Assembly (NCBI GenBank): GCA_963805715.1
Contig: CAWDVK010000007.1
Location: forward strand, 1-64,000
Source of the DNA: CAWDVK01 sp963805715
Lineage (GTDB): Bacteria; Actinomycetota; Actinomycetes; Streptosporangiales; Streptosporangiaceae
Length of the DNA: 64,000 bases
Direction: 5' to 3'
The notes under the pieces are model-generated. The model made no database searches. It had not been told where the DNA came from and saw only the letters and a program-made list of their open reading frames with translations. Every line of letters begins with the position of its first letter. Positions within the stretch are counted from its first letter, which is position 1. Below are positions 1 through 8,261 of this stretch, one piece after another. The position numbers and the translations under genes were made by a program.

Positions 1-1467
1 GTGTCGTCCAGGCCGAGGTCGGCCCGGTAAACGGCCTCGGCCTCAGCGACCCGGCCTTGCTCCAGGAGCAGGGCGCCGTAGGTGCCGGGCCGGCTGCATC
101 CAGCCCCATGGCTCGTCGTAGGGGAGCCCGTCATCGAGTTCGACCGCGCGGCGCAGGTGGGCGAAGGCCACCTCGAAGTTCCCCTTGCGGTACTCCAGTT
201 CGCCGTCCAGCATGGCTTCGGCCACGGTGAGGATGTCCTGGCAGGTGTTGTTGAAGACGGTGCGCGACTGCGGCACCTGCGCTACAGCGGCGGCGAACCG
301 CCGACGGTGCTCGGCTGCCTCGCCGATGTGCCCGCTGACGGCCTGCGCGACGCCCTTGGCGTAGTGCATCATCGCCGTCGTCACGCAGTACAGCGCCTGG
401 TCGCGGGGCATGGGCACGGCGATGATGTCCTGCCAGCGCCCGAACCGGATCAGCGCGTGCATCTTCATCGGCACGAATCCCTCGAGCCAGTCCGCCATCG
501 GCGGGTTCTCCACCCGGAGCAGTTCCTCGGGGATCGCGACCGCAAGCTGGTCCGCGGTCTCCAGGGCGGTCCGCGCCTGGCCGAGGAACATCGCGCCATA
601 GATCTTGAAGTGGTAGTTGTGCGCCCGGTACAGCGTGTAGAAGTTCATCGTGCCGCGGCGCGCGCGGAACTTCTCGTCGGCCGCGATCGCGGCAGTATTG
701 GCGGACACCACCCGGCGGTAGTCGCCGCACAGCACATCCAGATGCGTCGGCATGTGCCGCAGGTGGCCCGCGTCCGGCACCAGGTCACGGAGCAGCTCCC
801 CGACGGCGAGCGCGTCCTCGGGCCGGGGCGACATTTCCATCAGGTGGATGTACAGGTGCAGGATGCCGGGGTGCGACCGGCCGCGGTCGGTGGCCAGTGC
901 CCGCTCCAGGACGGCCTTGGCCTCCAGCGTGGCCGCGCCCTCGGTCGGCCGGCCCGTGGCCTGGTCCCACAGGGCCCACGGCGTGAGATTCATCAGCGCG
1001 TCGGCGAACAACGCGGCCACATCAAGGTCGCCGGGATGAGACCGGTACACCTCGCGCATGGCGTCGGCGTACCTGGCGTTCCAGGGCGAGCAGTCCTCAG
1101 CGGGCCGGGCGGACGGATACCGCGAGGCCAGGGCCTGAACGAGCGCGCGTTCCACCGGCGTGGCCCCGCCTGCGCGTTGCGCCGCCGCCGCGGCGGCGCC
1201 GAAGGCCCGCGAGACGGACGAGGCCGCCTCGGCCGGGCCGAACGCCTCCCATGGCTTGTTGTAGTTCGGGCCCAGCGCGTAGGCCAGTCCCCAGTGGGCC
1301 AGCGCACACTCGGGGTCAGCCTCGATCGCGTGCTCGAAGCACGTCACCGCCTCCTCGTGGTTGAACGCGTAAGCCCACAACAGCCCGCGGGTGAACCAGG
1401 CGCAGGCCGATGCCGATGACGTGGTCACCGGCCGCGCGTAGCCGCCAAGATCGAAGTAGTCAGGCAT
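1..1467 (-). CDS. TPR-type repeat protein with paired-histidine motifs; frameshifted near its 3' end and running off the window
   Basis: The open frame from the ATG at 1467 encodes about 460 residues of helical repeat sequence (for example residues 34-64, a typical TPR with AHWGLAYALG). Two histidine clusters stand out: HLYIHLME at residues 204-211 and HLRHMPTH at 235-242, which look like a conserved, possibly metal-binding, pair. After QPARH (codon CAC at 84-82) the frame becomes arginine/proline-rich and stops at 43, but shifting by two missing bases resumes a normal TPR tail (YGALLLEQGRVAEAEAVY) that stays open to base 1. The gene therefore continues beyond the window. It lies 42 bases behind the monooxygenase gene and is probably the last gene of an osmC-monooxygenase-TPR operon. 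The function is unknown. Confidence 0.75.
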
Positions 1468-1509
1468 TCACCCACCCTGGCACGCTGAACGGCTCGCCCC
1501 CACGGGGTA

Positions 1510-2751
1510 TCACTGGCACACGGCCAGGTACTGCGTGAGGTGATCGATCACCTCGCGCGCGTCGTCCTCGATTCCGTAAATGAACGTGGACTTGCGCCGC
1601 CGCAGCACGGGCAGCCCCAGCGCGTACAGTCCCGGGCTGTCGACCACACCGCCCTCGTGGCGCAGCTGGCCCTTCGCGTCGACCACGGGCACGTCGAGCC
1701 ACCCGTAGTCAGGCCGAAAACCCGTCGCCCACACGATCGCGCGGATCTCGCCGCTTTTCAGGTCAAGCCGCAACCGCGTCGACTCGGGCACGCGTGTCGG
1801 CGGGAACCGCTCGGGAGGGCCGACCTCAGCGTCATGCCCGTGCGTCCGAGCCCACTCGTCGAACGTGTCCAGCAGGCGCCCCATCTTGAGGTCCGCGAGC
1901 GAGAACACGTTGCGCAGGCCGCCGGAGAACAGCGCGCGGCCGTCACGGACAGCCGCCCAGCGGCCCACCAGCTCGACGCCGATCGAGTCCAGCGCGTTGA
2001 GATCGAGCGTCGTCCGCTCGGGAGTCCCGACGAGCTGGGGCGAGGGCAGCCGCCGGGCCCGGGTGAGGTCGTCAACCTCGTCGTACCGCTGGCCCCACAC
2101 GCCCGACGCGTCCATCCACCACAGCACATCGCGCCCGCGGTACGTGCGCGGCAGCCGCGCGTGCTCTCCGACGGAGAGGATTACCGGCCGGCCCGACCGC
2201 TGCAGCTCGGCTGCTAGCTGCACGCCGGTCGCCGATGCCCCCACGACGAGCACGCCGCCATCGGGGAGCTTGGCGGGGTCACGGTAGTCGAACGGCGTCA
2301 GCTGCTCGACGGACGCTGGCACCGCATCAGTGAACTGCGGCACGGATGGCTGATTGCAGGCACCGCTCGCGATAACCACCGTGCGGCAGCGGATCTCACC
2401 GCGGGTCGTCGTCACGTGGTAGCCGTCATCGGTACGCCGCACCGACGTGACGTTCACGCCGGTCCGGACCGGAGTGCGCGAGGCCGTGGCGAAGCCCTCG
2501 ATGAATTCGGTAACTTCGCCCACCGTCATGTAGCCGTCGGGGTCCGGGCCTGTGTAGCGAAGACCCGGCAGGCGGCTTTGCCAGTTGGGAGTAAGCAGCC
2601 GCAGGGAGTCCCAGCGTTCGCGCCGCCAGGAATTCGCCACCTCGCCGCGCTCAAGAACGACGTGGTCGATCGACCGGTCGCTGAGGAAGTAGCTAGCGGC
2701 GAGGCCCGCGTGCCCCGCGCCGATGACGACCGTGGTGGTGGCGCGCTCGAT
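1510..2751 (-). CDS. FAD/NAD(P)-dependent flavin monooxygenase-like oxidoreductase
   Basis: This is a two-Rossmann flavoprotein of the FMO/CzcO type that would oxidise a small organic substrate with NADPH and oxygen. It shows an N-terminal FAD site (VVIGAGHAGLAAS), a central NADPH site (VLVVGASATGVQLAAEL) and the late ATGFRPDYGWL segment usual in the family. The longest frame begins at 2874, but its first 40 residues only shadow the end of the OsmC gene and contain no ATG or GTG close to the FAD motif. I place the start at the ATC codon 2751-2749, which is preceded by GAGGG at 2763-2759 and gives the usual short N-terminus; a TTG at 2808 is the alternative. It sits directly after osmC (stop 2762) and is probably translationally coupled. 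Confidence 0.8.
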   Translation of the reverse strand: MERATTTVVIGAGHAGLAASYFLSDRSIDHVVLERGEVANSWRRERWDSLRLLTPNWQSRLPGLRYTGPDPDGYMTVGEVTEFIEGFATASRTPVRTGVNVTSVRRTDDGYHVTTTRGEIRCRTVVIASGACNQPSVPQFTDAVPASVEQLTPFDYRDPAKLPDGGVLVVGASATGVQLAAELQRSGRPVILSVGEHARLPRTYRGRDVLWWMDASGVWGQRYDEVDDLTRARRLPSPQLVGTPERTTLDLNALDSIGVELVGRWAAVRDGRALFSGGLRNVFSLADLKMGRLLDTFDEWARTHGHDAEVGPPERFPPTRVPESTRLRLDLKSGEIRAIVWATGFRPDYGWLDVPVVDAKGQLRHEGGVVDSPGLYALGLPVLRRRKSTFIYGIEDDAREVIDHLTQYLAVCQ

Positions 2752-2761
2752 GGCCTGGCCC

Positions 2762-3310
2762 TCAGGCGACCTCGACGGTGACGTTCGTCGGGTTCGTGAG
2801 AGCGTCAAAAACGGCGGAGCGCTTCTGGGACTGGGCCACCAGCGCCTCGATCTCCTGCCTCGACGCGTCCGCATCGATGGTGAACGTCACCTTGATGTCG
2901 TTATAGCCGTTGCGGACGTCGCTGTCGGCACCGAGGATCCCGCGGATGTCGTGCGCGCCCTCGACCGTGGACTCGACCGAGCGCAGCTGGATGCCGCGGT
3001 TTTCCGCGACGGACGCCACACCCCCCGTCAGGCAGCTCGCCAGGCCGACGAGGAGGTACTCGATCGGCGTGATGCCGCCATCCTCCGCCGCGAAGACCTC
3101 GGGGTGGTCGGCTTCGAACACCCACTCTTCCTTGTGGCTTTGCTCCTGCCCGAGGCCGAAGAAGCTCTTGACCTTGATCGTGCTGTGGACGCCGCTCTGC
3201 CATTTGGCGGACGCGCGCCAGGTGAACTGAGCGGCCTCAGGCGCGCCCTTCAGCGCTTCGCGCGCGTCGAGCAGCGCCTGTACGTTAACTCCGTTGGTGA
3301 CCGTCGTCAT
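2762..3310 (-). CDS. OsmC/Ohr-family protein
   Basis: The protein has 182 residues with the OsmC fold signature: a beta-rich N-terminus, the helix GITPIEYLLVGLASCLTGGV carrying the peroxidatic-type cysteine, and a C-terminal half ending ALTNPTNVTVEVA. OsmC-like enzymes reduce organic or fatty-acid hydroperoxides. Only one cysteine is visible, so this is closer to the YhfA-type subgroup than to classic two-cysteine Ohr. The ATG at 3310 is preferred over the longer frame from 3367 because AGGGG lies upstream of it and the OsmC fold starts there. It is transcribed divergently from metX and heads the oxidoreductase/TPR gene set on the minus strand. Confidence 0.82.
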   Translation of the reverse strand: MTTVTNGVNVQALLDAREALKGAPEAAQFTWRASAKWQSGVHSTIKVKSFFGLGQEQSHKEEWVFEADHPEVFAAEDGGITPIEYLLVGLASCLTGGVASVAENRGIQLRSVESTVEGAHDIRGILGADSDVRNGYNDIKVTFTIDADASRQEIEALVAQSQKRSAVFDALTNPTNVTVEVA

Positions 3311-3360
3311 GTCGGGTAATACCCCTTTCACCCGTTTCCCCAGATTCCCTATGGGGATGA

Positions 3361-3399
3361 TTGACAATACACCGGCGAGGGCAGGTTACCATAGCCCCT
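3361..3399 (+). promoter_or_regulatory. metX promoter (leaderless)
   Basis: TTGACA at 3361-3366 matches the -35 consensus exactly, and TACCAT at 3387-3392 is a good -10, although the spacer is 20 bp. The -10 lies 7 bases before the ATG at 3400, so transcription should start at or next to the start codon. No ribosome binding site is present. Confidence 0.55.
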
Positions 3400-4629
3400 A
3401 TGTCGGAGCTAGCCTCGACGCTCGCGGCCGGCTCGGTCGGCACCGTCGAAACGCAGTTCCTGGACCTGCCGGGGCCGGTGCGGCTCGACTGCGGGCGGGA
3501 ACTTTACCCGATCCGCGTGGCGTACGAGACCTACGGCACCCTCTCGCCTCGGCGCGACAACGTCATCCTGGTGTGCCATGCGCTCAGCGGCGACGCCCAT
3601 GCGGCGGGTTTCGCGAAGACGCCGCCCGAAGAGAGCACGCGCGACGGGTTCGGGGCCGATGATCGCGACGGCGCGGCCGGCAAGGGGCTCGGCTGGTGGG
3701 ACGGGATGATCGGTCCCGGCAAGGCGTTCGATACCGACAGCTTCTTTGTCGTCTCCACGAACCTGCTCGGCGGCTGCCGCGGGACGACGGGGCCGTCATC
3801 GACCGACCCGGCGACAGGCCAGCCGTACGGGCCGGACTTCCCCGTGATCACCGTGGCGGACATGGTGCGGACGGAGCGGGCGTTCCTGGACGCACTCGGC
3901 ATCGAGCGGCTCGCGGCGGTAGCCGGGGGCTCGCTCGGCGGGATGCAGGCGTTCGAGTGGGCGATCCTGTTTCCTGATCAGGTCGACGCAGTCGTGGCGA
4001 TCGCCAGCACGCACGCCCTCCAGCCGCAGGGCGTGGCCTGGAACTCGATCGCACGCGACGCGATTATGCGTGACCCGGCCTGGCAAGGCGGCCGCTACTA
4101 CGGCTCCGGCGCTGCGCCCGATGCCGGCATGGGCGTGGCGCGGATGGTCGGCCACGTCACGTACCTGTCCGCGCTGGCACTGGGCGATAAGTTCGGCCGG
4201 CGACTGCAGTTCGCTGACGACCTCCGCTACACAATCACCGAACCGGAATTCGGGGTCGAGAGCTACCTCCGGCACCAGGCTGACTCGTTCGTCCGGCGCT
4301 TCGACGCCAACACCTACCTCTATCTGTCGCGCGCGCTGACGTACTTCGATCTCGGGCGGCAGCACGGCAGCGGCTCGCTCGCGCGGGCGGTGGAAGACAT
4401 CTCGGCGCGGACGCTGCTGATAGCGTTCAGTTCTGACTGGCTATACCCGCCGTCCGCGTCGAGGGAGATCGCCGACGCGCTGAGCGGTCTCGGCAAGCCG
4501 GTCGAGTTCCACGTGATCGAGGCGCCGTACGGCCACGACTGCTTCCTGCTTGAGGAAGCGCGGCAGACGCCCATCATCCGCCAGTTCCTGGGCCAGCACA
4601 GCCTGGCCGAAGGCGGAGCCGCCGGGTGA
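3400..4629 (+). CDS. metX: Homoserine O-acetyltransferase
   Basis: The protein transfers acetyl from acetyl-CoA to homoserine, the activation step of methionine synthesis by direct sulfhydrylation. It is an alpha/beta-hydrolase of 409 residues. The nucleophile elbow GGSLGGMQ carries Ser178, and the acid and base of the triad lie in SSDWLYPP and YGHDCFL near the C-terminus. The N-terminal CHALSGDAHAAG and NLLGGCRGTTGPSS segments are typical of MetX. The start is taken at ATG 3400, which fits the leaderless promoter; a TTG at 3361 is inside the -35 box. The stop overlaps the upstream GTG of metY, so the pair is an operon and metY supplies the next step. Confidence 0.96.
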   Translation: MSELASTLAAGSVGTVETQFLDLPGPVRLDCGRELYPIRVAYETYGTLSPRRDNVILVCHALSGDAHAAGFAKTPPEESTRDGFGADDRDGAAGKGLGWWDGMIGPGKAFDTDSFFVVSTNLLGGCRGTTGPSSTDPATGQPYGPDFPVITVADMVRTERAFLDALGIERLAAVAGGSLGGMQAFEWAILFPDQVDAVVAIASTHALQPQGVAWNSIARDAIMRDPAWQGGRYYGSGAAPDAGMGVARMVGHVTYLSALALGDKFGRRLQFADDLRYTITEPEFGVESYLRHQADSFVRRFDANTYLYLSRALTYFDLGRQHGSGSLARAVEDISARTLLIAFSSDWLYPPSASREIADALSGLGKPVEFHVIEAPYGHDCFLLEEARQTPIIRQFLGQHSLAEGGAAG

Positions 4630-4649
4630 CTTCAGGGAAGAGGCCCTTC

Positions 4650-5987
4650 ATGACCGACGACGGCTCCCGTGCCGAGGAAGCCCGCGCGTTCGGATTCGAG
4701 ACGCGACAGCTGCACGCCGGGCAACGGCCCGACCCGAACACGGGCGCGCGCGCGGTGCCGATCTTCCAGACGACCAGTTATGTGTTCGAGGACCCGGAAT
4801 CAGCGGCGGCATACTTCAACCTGCAGGAGTACGGGAACACGTACTCGCGAATCATGAACCCCACCGTCGCGGTGTTCGAGGAGCGAGTGGCGAACCTCGA
4901 GGGCGGCGCTGGCGGGGTGGCCTTCGCCAGCGGGATCGCAGCGCAGGCGGCCGCGCTGTTCACGCTACTGGAGCCGGGCGACCATGTCGTCTCGTCCTCG
5001 GCGCTCTACGGTGGGACGGTGAACCAGTTCAAGCACCTGCTGCGCAAGATGAGCGTGGAGCTGACCTGGGTCGATCCTGACGATCCTGACGCGTGGCGGC
5101 AGGCGGTCCGCGACAACACGAAGGCGTTCTTCGGCGAGACGATCGGCAACCCTGCCGGGAACGTGCTGGACATCGAGACTGTCGCATCCATCGCGCACGA
5201 GCACGAGCTTCCGCTGGTCGTGGACAACACGTTCGCAACGCCATACCTGTGCCGCCCGATCGATTGGGGCGCCGACATCGTGATCCACTCGGCGACCAAG
5301 TTCATCGGCGGCCACGGGACGAGCATCGGCGGCGTCGTCGTCGAGGCTGGCACGTTCAACTGGTCAAACGGGCGGTTTCCCGTGGTCGCGGATCCGTCGC
5401 CGGCCTACCACGGCCTGCAGTTCCACGAGACGTTCGGGACGTACGGCTACCTGATGAAGCTCCGGGCCGAGACCCTGCGCGATCTCGGCGGTACGCTCGC
5501 TCCGCTCAACGCCTTCCTGCTCCTGCAGGGGCTCGAGACGCTGTCGCTGCGTATGGAACGCCACGTCGGCAACGCGCAGGCTGTTGCGGCGTTCCTCGAG
5601 TCGCACGAGCTGGCTTCGAATGTGACCTACCCCGGCCTGCCGACGAGCAAATACCGGCCCCTCGTGGAGAAGTACCTGCCGCGCGGGGCAGGCGCGGTGT
5701 TCTCGTTCGACTGCGCCGGTGGCCGGACCGGCGGGCAGGACCTCATCCGCGGCGTGACGCTCTGGTCCCACCTGGCGAACGTCGGCGACGCGAAGAGCCT
5801 GATCATCCACCCCGCCAGCACGACGCACCGCCAGCTGAGCGACGACGAACTGCTCGCGGCCGGCGTCCGGCCGGGGACAGTGCGGCTATCAGTCGGCGCC
5901 GAGTCCGTCGACGATCTGATCTGGGATCTGGAGCAGGGTTTCTCGCTCGTTGCCGCAAGAGCGGCAAAGAGGGTAGCGACGGCATGA
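4650..5987 (+). CDS. metY: O-acetylhomoserine sulfhydrylase (aminocarboxypropyltransferase)
   Basis: This is a PLP-dependent Cys/Met-metabolism enzyme that makes homocysteine from O-acetylhomoserine and sulfide. It has 445 residues, the usual length for MetY and longer than cystathionine synthases. The PLP lysine is Lys217 in HSATKFIGGHG. Other family landmarks are YSRIMNPTVAVFEERVANLEGG near residue 75 and ETIGNPAGNVLDI before the lysine. ATG 4650 has a strong site (GGAAGAGG) 6-7 bases upstream; an in-frame GTG at 4626 overlapping the metX stop is the alternative. Its stop overlaps the start of the CoA-binding protein gene by ATGA. Confidence 0.96.
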   Translation: MTDDGSRAEEARAFGFETRQLHAGQRPDPNTGARAVPIFQTTSYVFEDPESAAAYFNLQEYGNTYSRIMNPTVAVFEERVANLEGGAGGVAFASGIAAQAAALFTLLEPGDHVVSSSALYGGTVNQFKHLLRKMSVELTWVDPDDPDAWRQAVRDNTKAFFGETIGNPAGNVLDIETVASIAHEHELPLVVDNTFATPYLCRPIDWGADIVIHSATKFIGGHGTSIGGVVVEAGTFNWSNGRFPVVADPSPAYHGLQFHETFGTYGYLMKLRAETLRDLGGTLAPLNAFLLLQGLETLSLRMERHVGNAQAVAAFLESHELASNVTYPGLPTSKYRPLVEKYLPRGAGAVFSFDCAGGRTGGQDLIRGVTLWSHLANVGDAKSLIIHPASTTHRQLSDDELLAAGVRPGTVRLSVGAESVDDLIWDLEQGFSLVAARAAKRVATA

Positions 5988-6466
5988 TCGATCTCGGGCA
6001 GTACCAGGACTCGCTGACAATCCAGCGCGTGATCCACACCGCGAAGACGATCGCGATTGTGGGCCTGTCGAACAACGAGCTGCGGGCCAGCTACTTCGTT
6101 GGCTACTACCTCAAGCGGCACGGCTACCGTGTGATCCCCGTGAATCCCCGCGAGACAGAGATTCTCGGGGAGACGAGCCATCCGAGCCTGCTGGACGTTG
6201 CCGAGCCCGTGGACATCGTCAACGTCTTCCGCGCGCCGGATGCACTGCCGGGGATCGCGCGGGAGGCCGTGGCGATGCACGCAGGCGCCCTCTGGTGCCA
6301 GTTCGGCGTGATCAACGAGGAGGGAGCGCGGATCGCCGAGGACGGCGGCGTGACGGTGATCATGGACCGCTGTCTCAAGGTTGAGCACGCGCGCTACGTG
6401 GGCCGGATGCACTGGCTCGGCTTCAATACGCAGCGCATCACGTCAGTCCGTGCCGGGCTCCAGTAG
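5984..6466 (+). CDS. CoA-binding domain protein (YccU type)
   Basis: The product is a 160-residue single-domain Rossmann protein of the CoA_binding_2 family. It has an N-terminal TIAIVGLSNN nucleotide loop, PVNPRETEILGE and a conserved cysteine region near VIMDRCLKVEH. The molecular role of the family is not settled. It overlaps metY by four bases (ATGA at 5984-5987), so it is co-translated with the homocysteine-forming enzymes. That position suggests, as inference only, a role in sulfur or acyl-CoA handling. No gene follows on this strand for about 2.6 kb. Confidence 0.85.
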   Translation: MIDLGQYQDSLTIQRVIHTAKTIAIVGLSNNELRASYFVGYYLKRHGYRVIPVNPRETEILGETSHPSLLDVAEPVDIVNVFRAPDALPGIAREAVAMHAGALWCQFGVINEEGARIAEDGGVTVIMDRCLKVEHARYVGRMHWLGFNTQRITSVRAGLQ

Positions 6467-7096
6467 CTCACCAGAGGACGGTGACGAGGCTCGTGCTGAT
6501 GGTCTCTGATGTTCTCTGATGGCGCGATGGCCCCCGCTGTGGCCCCCCGCGGGCGACGGTCGAGTGACGGTCAAATGATCTTAACCGTGATCAGCAGGCC
6601 AATGGATCATTGCTCTGACCTGCGGTTCTTGGTGGAGCTGACAGGGAAATAGCCTCAGCCGGTGAGCGGCAGCGAACCTCAGCTGACTATCTGGGGTTCG
6701 GTTATGCGGCTGCGGGGCTGAGGGCGACGGTGTATCCGAGTGCTTCGATCTGGCCGATGTGGCGCCAGTCACGCACGCCCGCTCACAGCCGCAAACCCGG
6801 AAAACCCGCGTTGACACGGCCCCGCTCCTTCAGGGATGAGCGACCCGGCCCGGGTCGCGCTGCGCGGCGATTAGGGCTCCGGGCATGTCGTAGACCGACA
6901 TGGTGTCGATGCATGACGACGCGGTGGTGACCTAAACAGCGCGTCTCCCGGCAGCTTTTCAGCCGCTGCCAGTGCCGGGTCCGCGCCCGGTTCAAGTCGG
7001 TGCACAGCCGGGTAGCCCGGCAGTTGTCGGATCTGGGCTGGCAGGAAGAACGTTGAGAGAGGTCCTTGATAATGCGGTGACCCTCTGGCCAATAGC
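6467..7096. other. Non-coding stretch with hairpins and an att-like repeat
   Basis: I see no convincing gene here: every frame is short or arginine/proline-rich. It contains the left copy of the tRNA-Ala-associated repeat (6615-6641). Two inverted repeats follow, 6841-6857 (CGACCCG, 3-base loop) and 6884-6902 (CATGTCG, 5-base loop). The minus-strand stretch around 6780-6710 reads as a short protein tail (DWRHIGQIEALGYTVALSPA) before a stop, which may be a decayed gene end, but I cannot name it. Confidence 0.5.
6615..6641. repeat. att-like direct repeat, distal copy
   Basis: 27 bases match 8089-8115 at 24 of 27 positions, with three adjacent mismatches in the middle. The other copy overlaps the 3' end of tRNA-Ala, which is the classical arrangement of attachment sites left by elements that integrate into tRNA genes. 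The sequence just left of each copy (GGCCAATGGATCA versus GGCCAAATGATCA) is also similar. Confidence 0.5.
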
Positions 7097-7483
7097 TTAG
7101 TTTCCGGGTTCGGGAACGAGTGAGTGGATCAGGAGCATCCTGGGGCGGTGCGGGTCGCGGGACCAGGTGAGCCACCAGCGGGTGCGCGGGGTGTCGATCC
7201 AGATGGTGAAGGCGGCCACTTCGGGCGGGATCTTGCTGTCGTCGCCGGTCCGGTAAAGGTGCCGCCGGGCCCAGCGGCTGCCGGGTCCGCCGGCCAGGTC
7301 CGGGTCATCGCTGTGTTCGCTGTACGGGGGCGCGGCGATCAGCCGCCTGATTGTCTCCCGTATTCGTTCGTATTCGGCTCCGCCCGCTTCCTTAACGGCC
7401 AGATATGTGATCTGGGCAGGCGGGCGGCCGTCTATCAGGTCTTCTTTGTCGGCGTAGAACGCGGCCGAGTACGGTGCGGTCAC
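7097..7483 (-). CDS. Hypothetical protein, second gene of a toxin-antitoxin-like pair
   Basis: The product is a 128-residue soluble protein I do not recognise. Its C-terminal half is tryptophan- and arginine-rich (FTIWIDTPRTRWWLTWSRD) and looks like a compact beta-rich domain; there is no signal or membrane segment. The GTG start at 7483 overlaps the stop of the upstream 82-residue gene by GTGA, so the two are co-translated. The order (small acidic-tailed first gene, larger basic second gene, palindromic promoter, location in a tRNA-flanked island) suggests a toxin-antitoxin module. That is inference from layout only, with no family match. Confidence 0.55.
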   Translation of the reverse strand: MTAPYSAAFYADKEDLIDGRPPAQITYLAVKEAGGAEYERIRETIRRLIAAPPYSEHSDDPDLAGGPGSRWARRHLYRTGDDSKIPPEVAAFTIWIDTPRTRWWLTWSRDPHRPRMLLIHSLVPEPGN

Positions 7484-7728
7484 AGATCATCGTCAGTCAG
7501 GTCCGCTGCCACGCCGGTGTCGGCGGCCGCGGCGTTCAGGGATGAGGCGATGCGGGCGGCCTCCCGGGGGTTCCGCTTCCACATGATCGCTTCGGCGCGG
7601 GTGACATCGGTCGGGATCGGGTGCAGGGTGATCACGCCGTCCTCATCCTCGAACCGCATGTACGGCGTCCGCGGGTGACCCAGCGGGCCCCGTCCGCGGT
7701 CATCGGTAAGAATCACCTCAACGGTCAA
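7480..7728 (-). CDS. Small hypothetical protein, possible antitoxin
   Basis: This 82-residue protein ends in an acidic tail (ADLTDDDL). Its middle part (PTDVTRAEAIMWKRNPREA) could form helices. The start is the TTG at 7728, chosen because GGAGG lies 8 bases upstream; no ATG or GTG is nearby. It is the first gene of a two-gene unit and is preceded by a TATGAT -10 and two palindromes. I do not recognise the family; the antitoxin role is inferred from size, acidity, overlap and operator. Confidence 0.55.
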   Translation of the reverse strand: MTVEVILTDDRGRGPLGHPRTPYMRFEDEDGVITLHPIPTDVTRAEAIMWKRNPREAARIASSLNAAAADTGVAADLTDDDL

Positions 7729-7769
7729 GTTCTCAGCCTCCGTCCTCCACCGCAGCAGCCGGCTCCTTC

Positions 7770-7804
7770 ATCATAACCCCATGGGGCAGATGCCCTATGG
7801 GGCA
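7770..7804 (-). promoter_or_regulatory. Promoter and palindromic operator of the two-gene unit
   Basis: On the minus strand TATGAT (7775-7770) is a near-consensus -10, 42 bases before the TTG start. Just upstream lie a perfect palindrome CCCCATGGGG (7777-7786) and a near-palindrome TGCCCTATGGGGCA (7791-7804). The two share the 12-mer CCCYATGGGGCA, repeated with a 16-bp period. Such paired sites over a promoter are typical of autorepressed small operons. Confidence 0.5.
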
Positions 7805-8088
7805 ACTGTGCGCCGCCCAAGGGGCCGGCCGGATGGCCTGATTTCGGTTCGGCTGGCGACGCATCCGGTGTTCAGGTCTGCGGAACGGACGCCAGTCAGC
7901 GCGCATAGAGGAATCAGCAGGCAAGCGCGAGGTCCCGGCCTGGGGATCCATCTTGCTCAACTTGAAGCCGGGCGACCGGCCGGCAGGTTCAGTCCAGCAA
8001 CTGTTGTGGCCCCCATTTAAGGCCGCATTTCCCCAACATGGCTCCCAGCCTAGCTGGCCAAATGATCAAGCTGAACTAAAACAAGCGC

Positions 8089-8115
8089 CTGACCTGCGGT
8101 TTCGGGTGGAGCTGA
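8089..8115. repeat. att-like direct repeat, tRNA-proximal copy
   Basis: This copy covers the last 9 bases of tRNA-Ala (8107-8115) and 18 bases of its 3' flank. It matches 6615-6641 at 24 of 27 positions. Together the two copies bracket about 1.5 kb containing the two small hypothetical genes. Confidence 0.5.
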
Positions 8116-8180
8116 GGGGATTTGAACCCCTGACCCCCTCGATGCGAACGAGGTGCGCTACCGGACTGCGCTACAGCCCC
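8107..8180 (-). tRNA. tRNA-Ala (CGC)
   Basis: The cloverleaf is complete: acceptor GGGGCTG pairs with CAGCTCC with one G-U, the D-arm is GCGCAGTCCGGTAGCGC, the anticodon stem CCTCG/CGAGG holds loop TTCGCAT, and the T-arm contains GGTTCAAATCC. The anticodon CGC reads GCG alanine codons. CCA is not fully encoded. Confidence 0.95.
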
Positions 8181-8261
8181 AAGACCGTGAGCCAGCGTAG
8201 CAAAAGCTGGCAGTACTGCGCGCCCCGGCCGAGCTGGCGCCGCCCGAGGATGGCTGACGGA

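Noticed and set aside
82..1419. Long plus-strand open frame opposite the TPR gene
   Set aside because: It is the antisense shadow of the TPR gene: arginine/histidine-rich, no domain, no ribosome site. Similar long shadows lie opposite most genes here.
51..5900. CRISPR-like arrays
   Set aside because: The window has many tandem repeats, but none has spacers of uniform length between copies, and no cas genes are present.
6700..7100. Possible transposase remnant on the minus strand
   Set aside because: A short tail reading DWRHIGQIEALGYTVALSPA looked like a transposase end, but I could not match it to a family and saw no terminal inverted repeats or target duplication.
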